Under the pieces are notes generated by a model. That model saw only the letters and a list, made by a program, of their open reading frames with translations. It ran no database searches and had not been told where the DNA came from. Positions 24,351 to 32,702 of a DNA stretch of 64,000 nucleotides are shown one piece after another. Source of the stretch: Clostridiales bacterium (GTDB lineage Bacteria > Bacillota > Clostridia > Oscillospirales > Oscillospiraceae); the NCBI GenBank assembly GCA_004554585.1, contig SFLH01000016.1:1-64000 (forward strand), read 5' to 3'. Each line of letters opens with the position of its first letter. The stretch's first letter is position 1. The position numbers and the translations under genes were made by a program.

Positions 24351-24851
24351 TCAGGCGCGATGGAACAGCAGGGCTGTGGTCCTGCGGGTGAAGGGCGCGG
24401 CGGCGAACAGGTTCCAGAAAAAGGCCATGGGGAAATTTTTCAGCAGGGTGCCCACCCAAATGGCGGGCAGCTGGAGGGGACTGGCCCCGCCCAGAATGAC
24501 GCTGAAGAGGATGGATGCAATGAGACTCATGGCAGGGCACATGACAGCAATGGTCCCCCCTTGGCGCAGCAGCTGATACAGGGACAGGGGCATCCCCTTC
24601 TCCCAGTAATGGTCGGCGATGCGGGCCCCCAGCCGGTTGCCGAACAGGCCGGAGACGGCAAAGACGATGGCCCCCATGAACAGGCACTCCTTCAGGGCGT
24701 GGAGGAAGACCCCATAGCCCAGGCCGCTCAGCCCCCCCGGCAGGGCTTGTATCCCCTGCTGGATGGCGTTGTTGTACAGCTCCATCCCGTAGGTCATAGT
24801 ATAGGACATGATCAGGCCAAAGACAATGGCTTCTTTCTTGCTTCCGGGCAT
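24351..24851 (-). CDS. Integral membrane protein (DUF2798-like)
   Basis: The 166-residue protein has four hydrophobic segments arranged as two similar halves: an N-terminal pair (AIVFGLIMSYTMTYGMELYN, ECLFMGAIVFAVSGL) and a C-terminal pair (GTIAVMCPAMSLIASILFSV, NFPMAFFWNLFAAAPFTR). This twofold pattern resembles DUF2798 proteins, whose function is unknown. The ATG at 24851 follows aaaggagagg. Its leader carries a terminator-like hairpin. Confidence 0.7.
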   Translation of the reverse strand: MPGSKKEAIVFGLIMSYTMTYGMELYNNAIQQGIQALPGGLSGLGYGVFLHALKECLFMGAIVFAVSGLFGNRLGARIADHYWEKGMPLSLYQLLRQGGTIAVMCPAMSLIASILFSVILGGASPLQLPAIWVGTLLKNFPMAFFWNLFAAAPFTRRTTALLFHRA

Positions 24852-24873
24852 AAAAACCTCTCCTTTCAAAAAA

Positions 24874-24914
24874 AGAAGCGTACAACATGGGCCGGACCCA
24901 CGTTGTACGCTTTG
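24874..24914 (-). terminator. Terminator-like hairpin in the leader of the membrane gene
   Basis: On the minus strand aagcgtacaac pairs gttgtacgctt, with an inner stem tggg/ccca, and is followed by TCTTTTTTT about 10 bases before the ribosome site of the 24351-24851 gene. A possible promoter (TTGACG, 17 bases, TAAAAA) lies just upstream, so the hairpin is in the 5' UTR and could attenuate transcription. Confidence 0.6.
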
Positions 24915-25061
24915 CTTGCGATCTCGCTACACGCACCTTCTTTTTAGCACAAAAATCCGCCGCCGTCAATCTCTTTTTTCCGCCGGCGGACGGGCTGCCT
25001 CTGGTGTTCCCGGGCGAAAGGTGCTACAATAGAGCCATCAAAGACACAGGAGGCGGCGGCC

Positions 25062-25898
25062 ATGGCAGGAAAGATCAAGCTGCTGGCGTTGGATCTGGAC
25101 GGCACGTTACTCAACCAGGAGAAGAAGATCACCCCCCGCACCTGGGCGGCCTTGGAGCGGGCCCGGGCCCAGGGGGTCCTGGTGGTCCCGGTCACCGGCC
25201 GGCCAGCCCAGGGACTGCCTCCAGTGGTGCGCACCATGCCGGGGCTGCAATATGTGGTCTCCTCCAACGGGGCCACCATCCGGGATCTGGTGACGGGTAA
25301 GACCTTGCTGGAAAAGCACCTGTCGGCGGACACCTGCCTGCTGGTGCTGGACAAGTGCGCCCACTTCCCCATGATCCGCCAGGCTTTCCGCCAGGGGGTG
25401 GGCTATCTCTCCCAGGCCGACTACGACACCCTCCGGGACCGGTACGCGGGCACCTCCATGCTCCAGTACCACCTGGATACCCGCCAGGTGGTGCCGGGCA
25501 CCGTGGCGGAGTTTTTGGCGGCCGACCGGCAGCCGGTGGAGGAGCTCTTCTTCCTCACCGACAGCCCCCAGACCAAGGCCAGCCTGCGACAGACCCTCAC
25601 AGGCCTGCCGGGCATCGGTTTTGCCGACCCCTTCCCCAACGATTTGGAGGTCATCGCCGGGGACATCGACAAGGGGGAGGCCCTGCGCTACCTCTTAAAA
25701 CAGCTGGACATCTCCCCCGACCAGGTGCTGGCCATGGGAGACGGGGGCAGCGACCTGCCCCTGCTCCAGGCCGCGGGCATCGGCGTGGCCATGGCCAACG
25801 CCACCGAGGCCGTCAAGGCCGGGGCGGACTACGTCACCACCTCCTGCGATGAGGACGGCGTGGGCCTGGCCATCGAAAAATTTGTGTTGGGAGACTGA
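25062..25898 (+). CDS. Cof-type HAD phosphatase
   Basis: The 278-residue protein is a HAD hydrolase of the Cof/YidA type with a C2 cap, dephosphorylating sugar phosphates, FMN or similar. Motif I is LDLDGTLLN (nucleophile and acid Asp), motif II VTGR, and the Mg-binding motif GDGGSDLPLL is near residue 228; the KGEALRYLLKQL helix precedes it. The substrate is not predictable. The ATG follows acaggaggc, and tacaat at 25024 is a likely -10 box. Confidence 0.88.
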   Translation: MAGKIKLLALDLDGTLLNQEKKITPRTWAALERARAQGVLVVPVTGRPAQGLPPVVRTMPGLQYVVSSNGATIRDLVTGKTLLEKHLSADTCLLVLDKCAHFPMIRQAFRQGVGYLSQADYDTLRDRYAGTSMLQYHLDTRQVVPGTVAEFLAADRQPVEELFFLTDSPQTKASLRQTLTGLPGIGFADPFPNDLEVIAGDIDKGEALRYLLKQLDISPDQVLAMGDGGSDLPLLQAAGIGVAMANATEAVKAGADYVTTSCDEDGVGLAIEKFVLGD

Positions 25899-25913
25899 TC
25901 CTGCAAAAACCGA

Positions 25914-25949
25914 AAGCGGCGCCTGCCCTTTGGGCAGGCGCCGCTTTTG
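25914..25949. terminator. Convergent terminator
   Basis: A perfect 14-bp stem (agcggcgcctgccc / gggcaggcgccgct) with loop ttt and a T-tract lies between the HAD gene and the oppositely oriented anti-sigma-like gene. Confidence 0.9.
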
Positions 25950-25957
25950 TCTGGGGA

Positions 25958-26503
25958 TTATGGTGTTCCGTCCCCGTCCTGGCTGGGGATGGGGACGATG
26001 GTGACCCCGGATGAGGAATCCTGTTCCGGCATGGCGTCCTCCTGGCTGGGCAGAAAGAAGGGGTCCTGGTCCAAGATGGCGTCATTGGGCAGGGCCGCGG
26101 GCTCCTGGGACCACTGGGCCGATGGGGGCAGCGGGGCCCGCAGGGTGGGGCCGTTGAGGGAGATGAGCTGGTAGAGAGAGACCAGGCGGCGGGGGTCCTG
26201 GACGGCTTCCGTCACGGCGGCGGGCGCCGCCGGGGCATGGTCATCGGGCAGGAGAAGGGGCACACCCACTCCTACCGCTACCAGGGCAGCGGTCCAGAGG
26301 GCCGCCCGGCGCAGGGGCGGGGCGGGAAAGAGGGCGGCGTGGTCGGCCCGAAAGCGCCGCCAGCCTTTCTGGGCCGACCAGGCGGGGGCCTGGTCCTCCA
26401 CCTGGTCCAGCAGGTCCTGGAGGTCGGCCAGGGAGGTCTCCTCCTGGAAAAGGGTGGTCTCCCGCAGCAGGCGGGCCTGGGGAGAAGAAGGGGGGATGGT
26501 CAT
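25958..26503 (-). CDS. Putative anti-sigma or membrane partner of the ECF sigma factor
   Basis: The 181-residue protein has a cytoplasmic N-terminal part of ~65 residues rich in acidic and aromatic positions, a single membrane helix (~70-88, AALWTAALVAVGVGVPLLL) and a Pro/Ser/Asp-rich outer part. No zinc-binding HxxxCxxC anti-sigma motif is seen. The topology and the position directly behind a sigma gene (12 bases) are what suggest an anti-sigma role. The ATG at 26503 follows gagaggtg. Confidence 0.6.
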   Translation of the reverse strand: MTIPPSSPQARLLRETTLFQEETSLADLQDLLDQVEDQAPAWSAQKGWRRFRADHAALFPAPPLRRAALWTAALVAVGVGVPLLLPDDHAPAAPAAVTEAVQDPRRLVSLYQLISLNGPTLRAPLPPSAQWSQEPAALPNDAILDQDPFFLPSQEDAMPEQDSSSGVTIVPIPSQDGDGTP

Positions 26504-26515
26504 GGCAAACACCTC

Positions 26516-27007
26516 TCAGGGGAAATGGGGGTCTTCGGTCAGCAGCACCCGGCAGCGGGCCTTGGCCCGGGCCAGCCGGGTGCCGCAGGTGGACAGGGGA
26601 ATGTGGAGCCGCTGGGCGATCTCCTGGTAGGACAGGCCCGTCTCATAGTAGAGCAGCAGGATCTCCCGGTCCCCGGCGGGTAGACTGGCGGGCAGCACAT
26701 CCGCCAGCCCCAGGCTGGGCGGCGGGCTGGTCCCAGCGGCGGGGGAGAGGGCGTCCAGAGGAAGGGGGTCCTTGGCCCGGCGGGCAAACTCGTGGCTGAG
26801 CTCATACTGCATGGCCCGCAGCAGCCAGGCCAGGGGATTGGGGTGATTCTGGAGAACCTGGACCTTCCCGGCGGCGGCCAGAAAGACGTTGTGGGTGAGG
26901 TCCTGGGCCCGCCCGGGGTCCCCCAGCCGCCAGCGGGCCAGCCGGTACAAGGTCTGGGCATAGGTCAGATACAATGTGTGCAGCCATTGGGACTGGGCAC
27001 GGTTCAC
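26516..27007 (-). CDS. ECF-type RNA polymerase sigma factor
   Basis: The 163-residue protein has sigma region 2 at residues ~15-85 (the sigma-2.1/2.2 part ALYRLARWRLGDPGRAQDLTHNVFLAA-like pattern, with LAWLLRAMQYE) and sigma region 4 at ~105-155 (LPAGDREILLLYYETGLSY followed by QEIAQRLHIPLSTCGTRLAR, the helix-turn-helix). No region 3 is present, as expected for ECF factors. The GTG at 27007 is preferred to the GTG at 27016 because aaggtgat is correctly spaced. It is cotranscribed with the membrane protein downstream. Confidence 0.85.
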   Translation of the reverse strand: MNRAQSQWLHTLYLTYAQTLYRLARWRLGDPGRAQDLTHNVFLAAAGKVQVLQNHPNPLAWLLRAMQYELSHEFARRAKDPLPLDALSPAAGTSPPPSLGLADVLPASLPAGDREILLLYYETGLSYQEIAQRLHIPLSTCGTRLARAKARCRVLLTEDPHFP

Positions 27008-27092
27008 AGGGATCACCTTCTTTCCGCCAACGCACCTTCTATAAAGAATACACCGCCAGGGCCGTCTTTTCTTTCAGGGCGGGAATATTTTT

Positions 27093-27142
27093 TTGCAAAA
27101 AGGCCCCGGGACCGGCAGGTCCGCCGGCCCCGAGGCCCTGAG
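27093..27142 (-). terminator. Terminator of the pyridoxal-kinase-like gene
   Basis: On the minus strand a GC-rich stem (cggggccggc pairing gccggtcccg) ends in ggcctttttgc, about 35 bases after the stop codon at 27174. Confidence 0.7.
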
Positions 27143-27173
27143 ACAGAAAGAAGAAAGACGAGAGAGAATGGAT

Positions 27174-28013
27174 TTATCGGCCCAGGCTGCGCACCAGCAT
27201 GGGGATGGCGGACTCAAAGTTCACCCCGTACCAGCGGGCGTCGGGGTCGTTCTGGGTGTCCCGGATGCATTCCAGGGTATAGTCCACAGCGATCTTCAAT
27301 GCGCCGGTCAGGTCCTTGCCGTTCATGAGGGCGCCCACGCAGGCGGAGGCAAAGACATCGCCGGTGCCGTGGAAGCGCACGGGGAGCTCTTCATTGAAAT
27401 AGCTGGCATAGGTGCCGGTGGAAGAGTCGTAGGCCATGGCGCCGATCTTGCCCTTTTCAAAGCTCACGCCGGTGAGCACGGCCACTTTGCACCCCAGGCC
27501 GGTCAGGCGCTGGAGTAGGCCCTTGATGTAGGCCTCGTCATAGTCTTCCCCCACATACTCCTCCCCCAGCATGAAGGCGGCCTCGGTGAGGTTGGGCACG
27601 ATCACGTCGGCCTTGCCGCAGAGCTTGCCCATCTCTCTGGCAAACTCCGGGGTAAAACCGGTGTAGAGCACCCCGTTGTCCGCCATGGCCGGATCGGCAT
27701 AGATGAGGGTGTTCTCCCCGCCGAACTGGTCAAAGAAGTCGCTGACCAGCTGGATTTGCTCAAAGGAGCCCAGGTAGCCGGTGTAGATGGCGTCAAAGGT
27801 GATCCCTTCCTTCTTCCAGTGGGCGGCGATGGGGGCCACTTCCTGGGTCAGGTCGTGGAAGGTAAAGCCGGAAAAGCCCCCGGTGTGGGTGGACAGCACC
27901 GCAGTGGGCACCACACAGGTCTCCACCCCCATGGCGGAGATGATGGGCAGGGCAACTGTCAGGGAACATTTTCCCAGACAGGAAATGTCTTGAATGGAAA
28001 CAACGCGCTTCAT
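27174..28013 (-). CDS. Pyridoxal/pyridoxamine kinase-like protein
   Basis: The 279-residue protein is a ribokinase-superfamily vitamin B6 kinase of the PdxK/PdxY type that phosphorylates pyridoxal or pyridoxamine with ATP. VVSIQDISCLGKCSLTVALP starts the fold and TAVLSTHTGGF is the substrate loop. YADPAMADNG and the GTGD anion-hole motif with catalytic Asp (FHGTGDVFASACVGAL) follow. The ATG at 28013 has aaggagg upstream. It is monocistronic, with its terminator at 27093. Confidence 0.88.
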   Translation of the reverse strand: MKRVVSIQDISCLGKCSLTVALPIISAMGVETCVVPTAVLSTHTGGFSGFTFHDLTQEVAPIAAHWKKEGITFDAIYTGYLGSFEQIQLVSDFFDQFGGENTLIYADPAMADNGVLYTGFTPEFAREMGKLCGKADVIVPNLTEAAFMLGEEYVGEDYDEAYIKGLLQRLTGLGCKVAVLTGVSFEKGKIGAMAYDSSTGTYASYFNEELPVRFHGTGDVFASACVGALMNGKDLTGALKIAVDYTLECIRDTQNDPDARWYGVNFESAIPMLVRSLGR

Positions 28014-28162
28014 GGTGAAAACTCCTCCTTGTGTGGGGGCGGGTACCTCCCGCCCCGGGTCCAGTGGGCAGCCGGGGCCGCCATTGCCCCTAGGGTAACA
28101 TAAAACTGGCCTTGTGGCTATGGCCAATCCTGTTTTATTTGCCATGGTCAGAAGGGTCAGGT

Positions 28163-28204
28163 ACCAAAAAAGCCTTTCGGGCGTGACCCGAAAGGCTTTT
28201 TTGG
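28163..28204. terminator. Symmetrical terminator
   Basis: The stem ccaaaaaagcctttcggg / cccgaaaggcttttttgg encloses a four-base loop. T-runs are available on both strands, and it lies between the kinase leader and the AT-rich stretch. Confidence 0.75.
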
Positions 28205-28551
28205 TGAGTAATAATGGAAGGATTTATGTCAGTCACGCTGCGGAAAAGAAGGAAGGAACCGCAGGTGAACTACCGCAAAATGAAGGATTTATTGCAAGTG
28301 ATGCAGAAAACCCTTGGCCCTCAAGGGCTTGCGCCCTCTCTCAAGACCTTGGCTATTATCTTAGATTTTTCTCGAAACGTCAAGAGAAAAAAATGCATAA
28401 ACCCGAAAAAGTTTTGTGGCATTTTTGTGACGATACGCCGACAGTGACGGGAGATCCGGGAAAAAGACAGGCGGTATTATACAAAATGACCAAGAAAACC
28501 GGGGCGATGTGTGCAAGAAGGAAGAAAACACCATGCAAAGACAGGGGGCTT

Positions 28552-28586
28552 GTCCCGTTGCAACGGGACCGGGAGTGTGCTAAAAT
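28552..28586 (+). promoter_or_regulatory. Promoter with an 18-bp palindromic operator
   Basis: TTGCAA and TAAAAT are spaced by 17 bases. The -35 box lies inside the perfect palindrome gtcccgttgcaacgggac (28552-28569). Such overlap is usual for a dimeric repressor site. The controlled gene starts 30 bases downstream. Confidence 0.7.
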
Positions 28587-28615
28587 AACGAAAAAAGAAA
28601 GGAAGGCGAGCTGCC

Positions 28616-28981
28616 ATGGAAAAGAAGGCAATGGAATTGGCGGTGGAACAGACCCACCGGCTGATGGAGGCGGCCTCCTGCAGCCAGGAGGCCAAGCAGG
28701 CCGCCCAGGCTTGGCTGGATGCCCTGGGTACCCCCCAGCAGGAGGAGGAGACCCGGAAGTACCTCCAGGAGCTGGAGGAGGACGTGGTCACCGTGGACGG
28801 GCTGATCGCCTTTGCTCAGTCGCCGGCTGGGGAAAAGGTCTTTGGCCCCCAGGGGGCGGCCAAGCTGGCCGACCACGGCAGACAGCTCAAGGCCGACGGG
28901 GCCAAATACTGCGACTGCCCGGCCTGCTCGGCTGCTGCGGCCATTTTGGAACAGCGGGAGGGCCTGCTGGCCCAGGGCTGA
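28616..28981 (+). CDS. Small CDCPAC-motif protein, unknown function
   Basis: The 121-residue, mostly helical protein ends with a KYCDCPACSAAAAIL segment holding three closely spaced Cys, suitable for metal or redox chemistry. Another Cys lies near residue 22. Similar proteins occur widely in Clostridia and, as I recall, sometimes carry an unsupported Hsp90-like label; there is no Hsp90 fold here. The promoter with a perfect palindrome suggests tight regulation. The ATG follows aaaggaagg. The carbonic anhydrase gene follows after ~95 bases. Confidence 0.7.
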   Translation: MEKKAMELAVEQTHRLMEAASCSQEAKQAAQAWLDALGTPQQEEETRKYLQELEEDVVTVDGLIAFAQSPAGEKVFGPQGAAKLADHGRQLKADGAKYCDCPACSAAAAILEQREGLLAQG

Positions 28982-29077
28982 TCCCGGCCGATTGGAACAG
29001 GCGCTGGTCTGTGGACCGGCGCCTGCTTTGCCGGCCGGCGCCGGCGAACCTGCCCCGCGACGAAGGAGGAACCCATT

Positions 29078-29629
29078 TTGATCATTGAAGAGATGCTGGC
29101 TTACAACAAGCAGTTTGTGGCGGAGAAGCGGTACGAGCAGTACGCCACCAGCAAGTACCCCAACAAGAAGATCGCCATTCTCACCTGCATGGATACCCGA
29201 CTGGTGGAGCTGCTGCCGGCGGCCCTGGGCCTGAAGAACGGCGATGTGAAGATCATCAAGAACGCCGGCGGGGTGGTGACAAACCCCTTCGGCAGCGTCA
29301 TTCGCTCCCTGCTGGTGGCCATCATCGAGCTGGGGGTGGAGGAGATCATGGTCATAGGCCACACCGACTGCGGCGTGCAGCACATTGACAGCGAGCAGAT
29401 GATCGAGCACATGAAGCAGCGGGGGATCTCCCAGGAGTCCATCGACCTGATGAAGTACTGCGGCATAGATTTCGAGCGCTGGCTGGCGGGCTTTGACACC
29501 GTGGAGCAGTCGGTGACCGACACGGTGGAGACCATCCGCAACCACCCCCTCATGCCCCGGGACGTCCGCATCGGCGGCTACGTCATCGACACGGACACCG
29601 GCGCACTGACCACCGTGTGCAAGGCCTGA
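29078..29629 (+). CDS. Beta-class carbonic anhydrase
   Basis: The 183-residue protein hydrates CO2 to bicarbonate using zinc. Zinc ligands are the Cys of CMDTR (with the Asp-Arg dyad) and the His and Cys of IGHTDCGVQ. NAGGVVTN and the short length place it with the Rv1284-like small beta enzymes. The start is TTG at 29078, supported by aaggagg eight bases ahead; an ATG at 29093 is an alternative. It lies behind the CDCPAC gene and may share its promoter. Confidence 0.92.
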   Translation: MIIEEMLAYNKQFVAEKRYEQYATSKYPNKKIAILTCMDTRLVELLPAALGLKNGDVKIIKNAGGVVTNPFGSVIRSLLVAIIELGVEEIMVIGHTDCGVQHIDSEQMIEHMKQRGISQESIDLMKYCGIDFERWLAGFDTVEQSVTDTVETIRNHPLMPRDVRIGGYVIDTDTGALTTVCKA

Positions 29630-29660
29630 GCCCATTGGGAGCAAGCCTGTGCGAAGAAGA

Positions 29661-29709
29661 AACACCCTTCCCCTGCGGAACTGAGTTTCGCGGCGGAAGG
29701 GTGTTTTTT
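29661..29709. terminator. Convergent terminator
   Basis: The stem aaacacccttcc / ggaagggtgttt with an interrupted inner stem is followed by TTTTTT. It serves the carbonic anhydrase gene and the opposing MBL-fold gene. Confidence 0.8.
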
Positions 29710-29718
29710 GCTGGGGGT

Positions 29719-30678
29719 TTAGCGGAACTGCCCAGTCTGGGGGAGCACCGACTGGGTCTTTTGGGCCCGGCGGGCGTAGGAGGCGGGGGTGCGGCGGTAG
29801 AAGATTTGGTTGTCCTCCATGTAGGCCTCCAGATAGCCCAGGCCCCGCAGGTAGTTGATGTAGGCCAGGCTGGAGGCCTCGAAGTAGGACAGGTCTTGCA
29901 AGTCCCCGGCGTTGATGCGGTAGGTGCGGCAGATGTCCGCGGCTAGCTTTTTGGGGGTGATGGGACCGTCCATCAAGTCCAGCAGGTCCTCCATGCGCTC
30001 GGCAAAGAACCGGGCCTCCATGTCCACCAGGGGGAGGATCTCGTCGTAGATGCCATAGTGGGCCACGATGAACTTGTCCGCCTGCTGCCAGCGCATTTTG
30101 CGCATGGAGTCCAGGTAGTCCCGCACGCAGAAGGCGTAAGGGAACTTGGAGTGGTGGAGGGTGCGGCCGGTCATCATGGCGTCGGCCAGGTAGAGCACGT
30201 TGTCCGGGGTGCGGGTGCAGATGTGGTCCACCGTGTGCCCCGGGGTGCGCACAATGGCGAAGTCCGCCCCGCAGAAGGAGATGGTCTCCTCCCCGGGCAG
30301 AATGATTCGGTCCACCAGGCAGGGGGTGCCCTGGAGGGTGTCCGAGGCCCGCACGTCTTCGGGAGAGAGCAGGTAATTGGTGATGTTCAGCCCCAGATAG
30401 GACATCTGGTGGCCTGCTTCCCCCAGGCTCATGGCAATCTGGGTGCCATAGGTCTCCTTCAGATAGGCCAGGTTGCCCATGTGGTCAATGTGGGCGTGGC
30501 TGCAGATGACCCCCACGGGGGTCAGGCCGGCCTGGCGCAGGCTGGTGTCCAGGTCCTCCTGCTGCCGCCGCAGCCCCGTGTCCAGCAGGACGCACCGGTG
30601 GTCGTCCAGCTTGTACAGGGGGATGAGCTCCCAGCTTTTCAGGACCCAGGTGTTTCCTTTGACCTGTTCCAATTCCAT
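29719..30678 (-). CDS. Metallo-beta-lactamase-fold hydrolase (copy 1)
   Basis: The 319-residue protein has an N-terminal MBL domain (~1-210) with the zinc motif SHAHIDHMG and the following ligands in RTPGHTVDH and LYLADAMMTG. The C-terminal ~100 residues are helical. It resembles the glyoxalase-II/thiolesterase-like branch; substrate unknown. It is a clear paralogue of the 31791-32702 protein (shared VKGNTW and LTPVGV-C-H segments). The ATG at 30678 follows aaggaggg. It is separated from mnmA by 88 bases. Confidence 0.82.
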   Translation of the reverse strand: MELEQVKGNTWVLKSWELIPLYKLDDHRCVLLDTGLRRQQEDLDTSLRQAGLTPVGVICSHAHIDHMGNLAYLKETYGTQIAMSLGEAGHQMSYLGLNITNYLLSPEDVRASDTLQGTPCLVDRIILPGEETISFCGADFAIVRTPGHTVDHICTRTPDNVLYLADAMMTGRTLHHSKFPYAFCVRDYLDSMRKMRWQQADKFIVAHYGIYDEILPLVDMEARFFAERMEDLLDLMDGPITPKKLAADICRTYRINAGDLQDLSYFEASSLAYINYLRGLGYLEAYMEDNQIFYRRTPASYARRAQKTQSVLPQTGQFR

Positions 30679-30766
30679 GATGTTGCTCCCTCCTTCGGTT
30701 TGGCAGATACGCTTTGCTTCGGGACCTGGCTGCCGGAAGAGCCAGGCCGATGGGATGGTTGTCGGG

Positions 30767-31798
30767 TTATTGGGGGACCCGCCGGGCGCCGGTGATCCAA
30801 AAGCTGCCCAGCACCACGTCTCCCTGGTAGACCACCGCCAGCTGGCCCGGGGTGGGGGCCCGGGCGGGGGCAAGCAGGTCCAGCCGGGGGCCGTCCTGCT
30901 CCAAGGCGAGGTGTGCTGGGGTCTCGGTTTTCGAGTGGCGCAGGCGGACGGTGACGGCTTGGCCCTGGGGCAAGGGAGCCAGGGGGTTCCAGTCGGTGCC
31001 CCACACCTGGTCGGCCATCAGGTCCCTGCCGTCGGACAAAACCACCTGGTTTTCCGCCGGGCGCAGTTCCGACACGAACAGCCGGTGCTCGGCCGGAATG
31101 CCCAGCCCCCGCCGCTGGCCTAAGGTATAGTGGTGAATGCCCTTGTGCCGGCCCAGGACCTTGCCGGTCCGGTCCACAAAGTCCCCCGGCGGGGGAACCT
31201 GGCCCCGTTGTTCCAGCCAGGCGGCGTAGTCCCCGTGGGGGATGAAGCAGATCTCCATGCTGTCGGGCTTGTCCGCCGCCGGCAGGCCGAAGTCCCGGGC
31301 CAGCTGCCGGACTTGAACCTTTTCATAGGAGCCCAAGGGAAAGACCAGCCGGGGTAGCAGGGCTTTGGGCAACCGGGCCAGCAGATAGGCCTGGTCGTTG
31401 GCGTGGCCTCCCCGACACAGCAGGGACTCCCCCGCCTCATTTTGGACGATCTTGGCGTAGTGGCCGGTGGCCACCAGATCGGCGCCCACCTCCGCCGCCC
31501 GCCGGAAGAGGGCGGGGAACTTCACGGTGGGGTTGCACCGGGCGCAGGGGAGGGGGGTTCTCCCGGCCAGGTAGTCCGCCCGGAAGGGGGCCATGACCTC
31601 CCGCTCCAGGTCGTCCCGGATGTCCCCGGTGGAGAAGGGGATGCCCAGGCTGTCCGCCACGGCGGCGGCGTCCTCCTGGCCCCCCAGGCCGATGTCCAGC
31701 CAGTGGCCGTAGACGGTATAGCCCTCTGCCAGCAGCAGCCGGGCGGCCACGGCAGAGTCCACCCCGCCGGACAGCCCCAGCACCACGGTTTTACCCAT
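30767..31798 (-). CDS. mnmA: tRNA 2-thiouridylase MnmA
   Basis: MnmA thiolates U34 of the Lys, Glu and Gln tRNAs, using sulfur relayed from a cysteine desulfurase. The 343-residue protein opens with the PP-loop GLSGGVDSAVAARLL. The nucleophile Cys lies in PLPCARCNPTVKF and the persulfide Cys in MEICFIPHGD; GRHKGIHHYTLGQRRGLGI is family-specific. It overlaps the upstream MBL-fold gene by 8 bases and lies two genes behind mnmG, which modifies the same uridine. Confidence 0.93.
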   Translation of the reverse strand: MGKTVVLGLSGGVDSAVAARLLLAEGYTVYGHWLDIGLGGQEDAAAVADSLGIPFSTGDIRDDLEREVMAPFRADYLAGRTPLPCARCNPTVKFPALFRRAAEVGADLVATGHYAKIVQNEAGESLLCRGGHANDQAYLLARLPKALLPRLVFPLGSYEKVQVRQLARDFGLPAADKPDSMEICFIPHGDYAAWLEQRGQVPPPGDFVDRTGKVLGRHKGIHHYTLGQRRGLGIPAEHRLFVSELRPAENQVVLSDGRDLMADQVWGTDWNPLAPLPQGQAVTVRLRHSKTETPAHLALEQDGPRLDLLAPARAPTPGQLAVVYQGDVVLGSFWITGARRVPQ

Positions 31799-32702
31799 GG
31801 GGATCCCCCTTGGGGGCCACGGCGGGGGCCCCGTCCAGGTCGATGAGGGTGACGGCCTCGGTGTCGATGAGGTATTCCAGATAGGGCCGGATGTAGCGCT
31901 CCAAGTGCTGGGCCCGGATGGGGTGGCCCACGGGCAGGTCCATGGAGGTGACCACGGCGGCGTAGAACTGGCTGTAGGTCATGGGACTGGTGACCAGGGC
32001 GGCGCAGGCAGCCAGCCGCTGGCGGAAGTGGGTGAGGTTCCGCTGGACCAGCTCGGCCACAGACCCATAGCACACCCCGTTGTGGCTGAAGATGTAGGCG
32101 TCACAGGAGAGGGTGGCCATGAGGGCCTTGCTTTCCAGGTCGTCGGCCATGTCAAAGACAAAGGGGACCATGGCCTCGGCCAGTACGTCGTCGGTCATGA
32201 GCACATCCCCGGCAAAGCACACGTTGTCGGGGGTGATGAGGCAGATGTGGTCGGGGGAATGGCCGGGGGTGCGGACGACCTTCAGGGGCACGCCGCAGAA
32301 GTCGATGGCCGTCTCGCCGTAGGCGATCACCCGGTCCACGGGGCAGATGAGGTTCTGCAGCCGGTCGTTGGTGCGCACCAGGCCCATGGGGAAGTTGAAC
32401 AGGTGGTTTTTCAGGCTCTGTTCATTGCGCACGATGTCGGCCTCCAGTTGGGGCAGGCAGACTTTGGCGCCGTAGGTCTGGCGGAAATACTTGCTGGTCT
32501 CGTGGTGGTCGTAGTGCATGTGGGTGCACACCACCCCCACCGGGGTCAGGCCGGTCTCGGCCAGCACTTCCTCGATGCCCGGGCGCAGCTTGGTGCTGCC
32601 GGGGTCAAAGAGCAGGCAGGTGGTCTCGTCGATCTGATACAGTCCCACCTGCTGGGGGCCCGACAGGGCCCAGGTGTTGCCTTTTACATGGATTCGCTTC
32701 AT
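31791..32702 (-). CDS. Metallo-beta-lactamase-fold hydrolase (copy 2)
   Basis: The 303-residue protein is a second MBL-fold enzyme with zinc motif THMHYDHHE, later ligands in RTPGHSPDH and CFAGDVLMTD, and a helical C-terminal extension. It shares its N-terminal pattern (VKGNTWALSGPQ) with copy 1. Genes overlap on both sides: four bases with mnmG (ATGA) and eight with mnmA. This tight embedding between two U34-modifying enzymes suggests a coordinated role, but no substrate can be named. Confidence 0.82.
   Translation of the reverse strand: MKRIHVKGNTWALSGPQQVGLYQIDETTCLLFDPGSTKLRPGIEEVLAETGLTPVGVVCTHMHYDHHETSKYFRQTYGAKVCLPQLEADIVRNEQSLKNHLFNFPMGLVRTNDRLQNLICPVDRVIAYGETAIDFCGVPLKVVRTPGHSPDHICLITPDNVCFAGDVLMTDDVLAEAMVPFVFDMADDLESKALMATLSCDAYIFSHNGVCYGSVAELVQRNLTHFRQRLAACAALVTSPMTYSQFYAAVVTSMDLPVGHPIRAQHLERYIRPYLEYLIDTEAVTLIDLDGAPAVAPKGDPHG

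Larger units (their letters stand above)
28014..28615. other. 600-base stretch without a convincing gene
   Basis: The interval holds the leader of the kinase gene (minus), a symmetrical terminator at 28163, an AT-richer part (28210-28550) and a promoter at 28552. The only plus-strand frame of note (28214-28447, 77 codons) is Lys/Arg-rich and overlaps another open frame of similar quality; neither shows a recognisable domain. I read the middle part as decayed or non-coding sequence. Confidence 0.5.

Noticed and set aside
28214..28447. 77-codon Lys/Arg-rich frame as a gene
   Set aside because: An equally long overlapping frame exists, neither has a ribosome site of note or recognisable domain, and the region lies between a terminator and a promoter.
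28616..28981. Hsp90-like chaperone label for the CDCPAC protein
   Set aside because: 121 residues, no GHKL ATPase motifs; the name, if found in databases, is not supported by the sequence.
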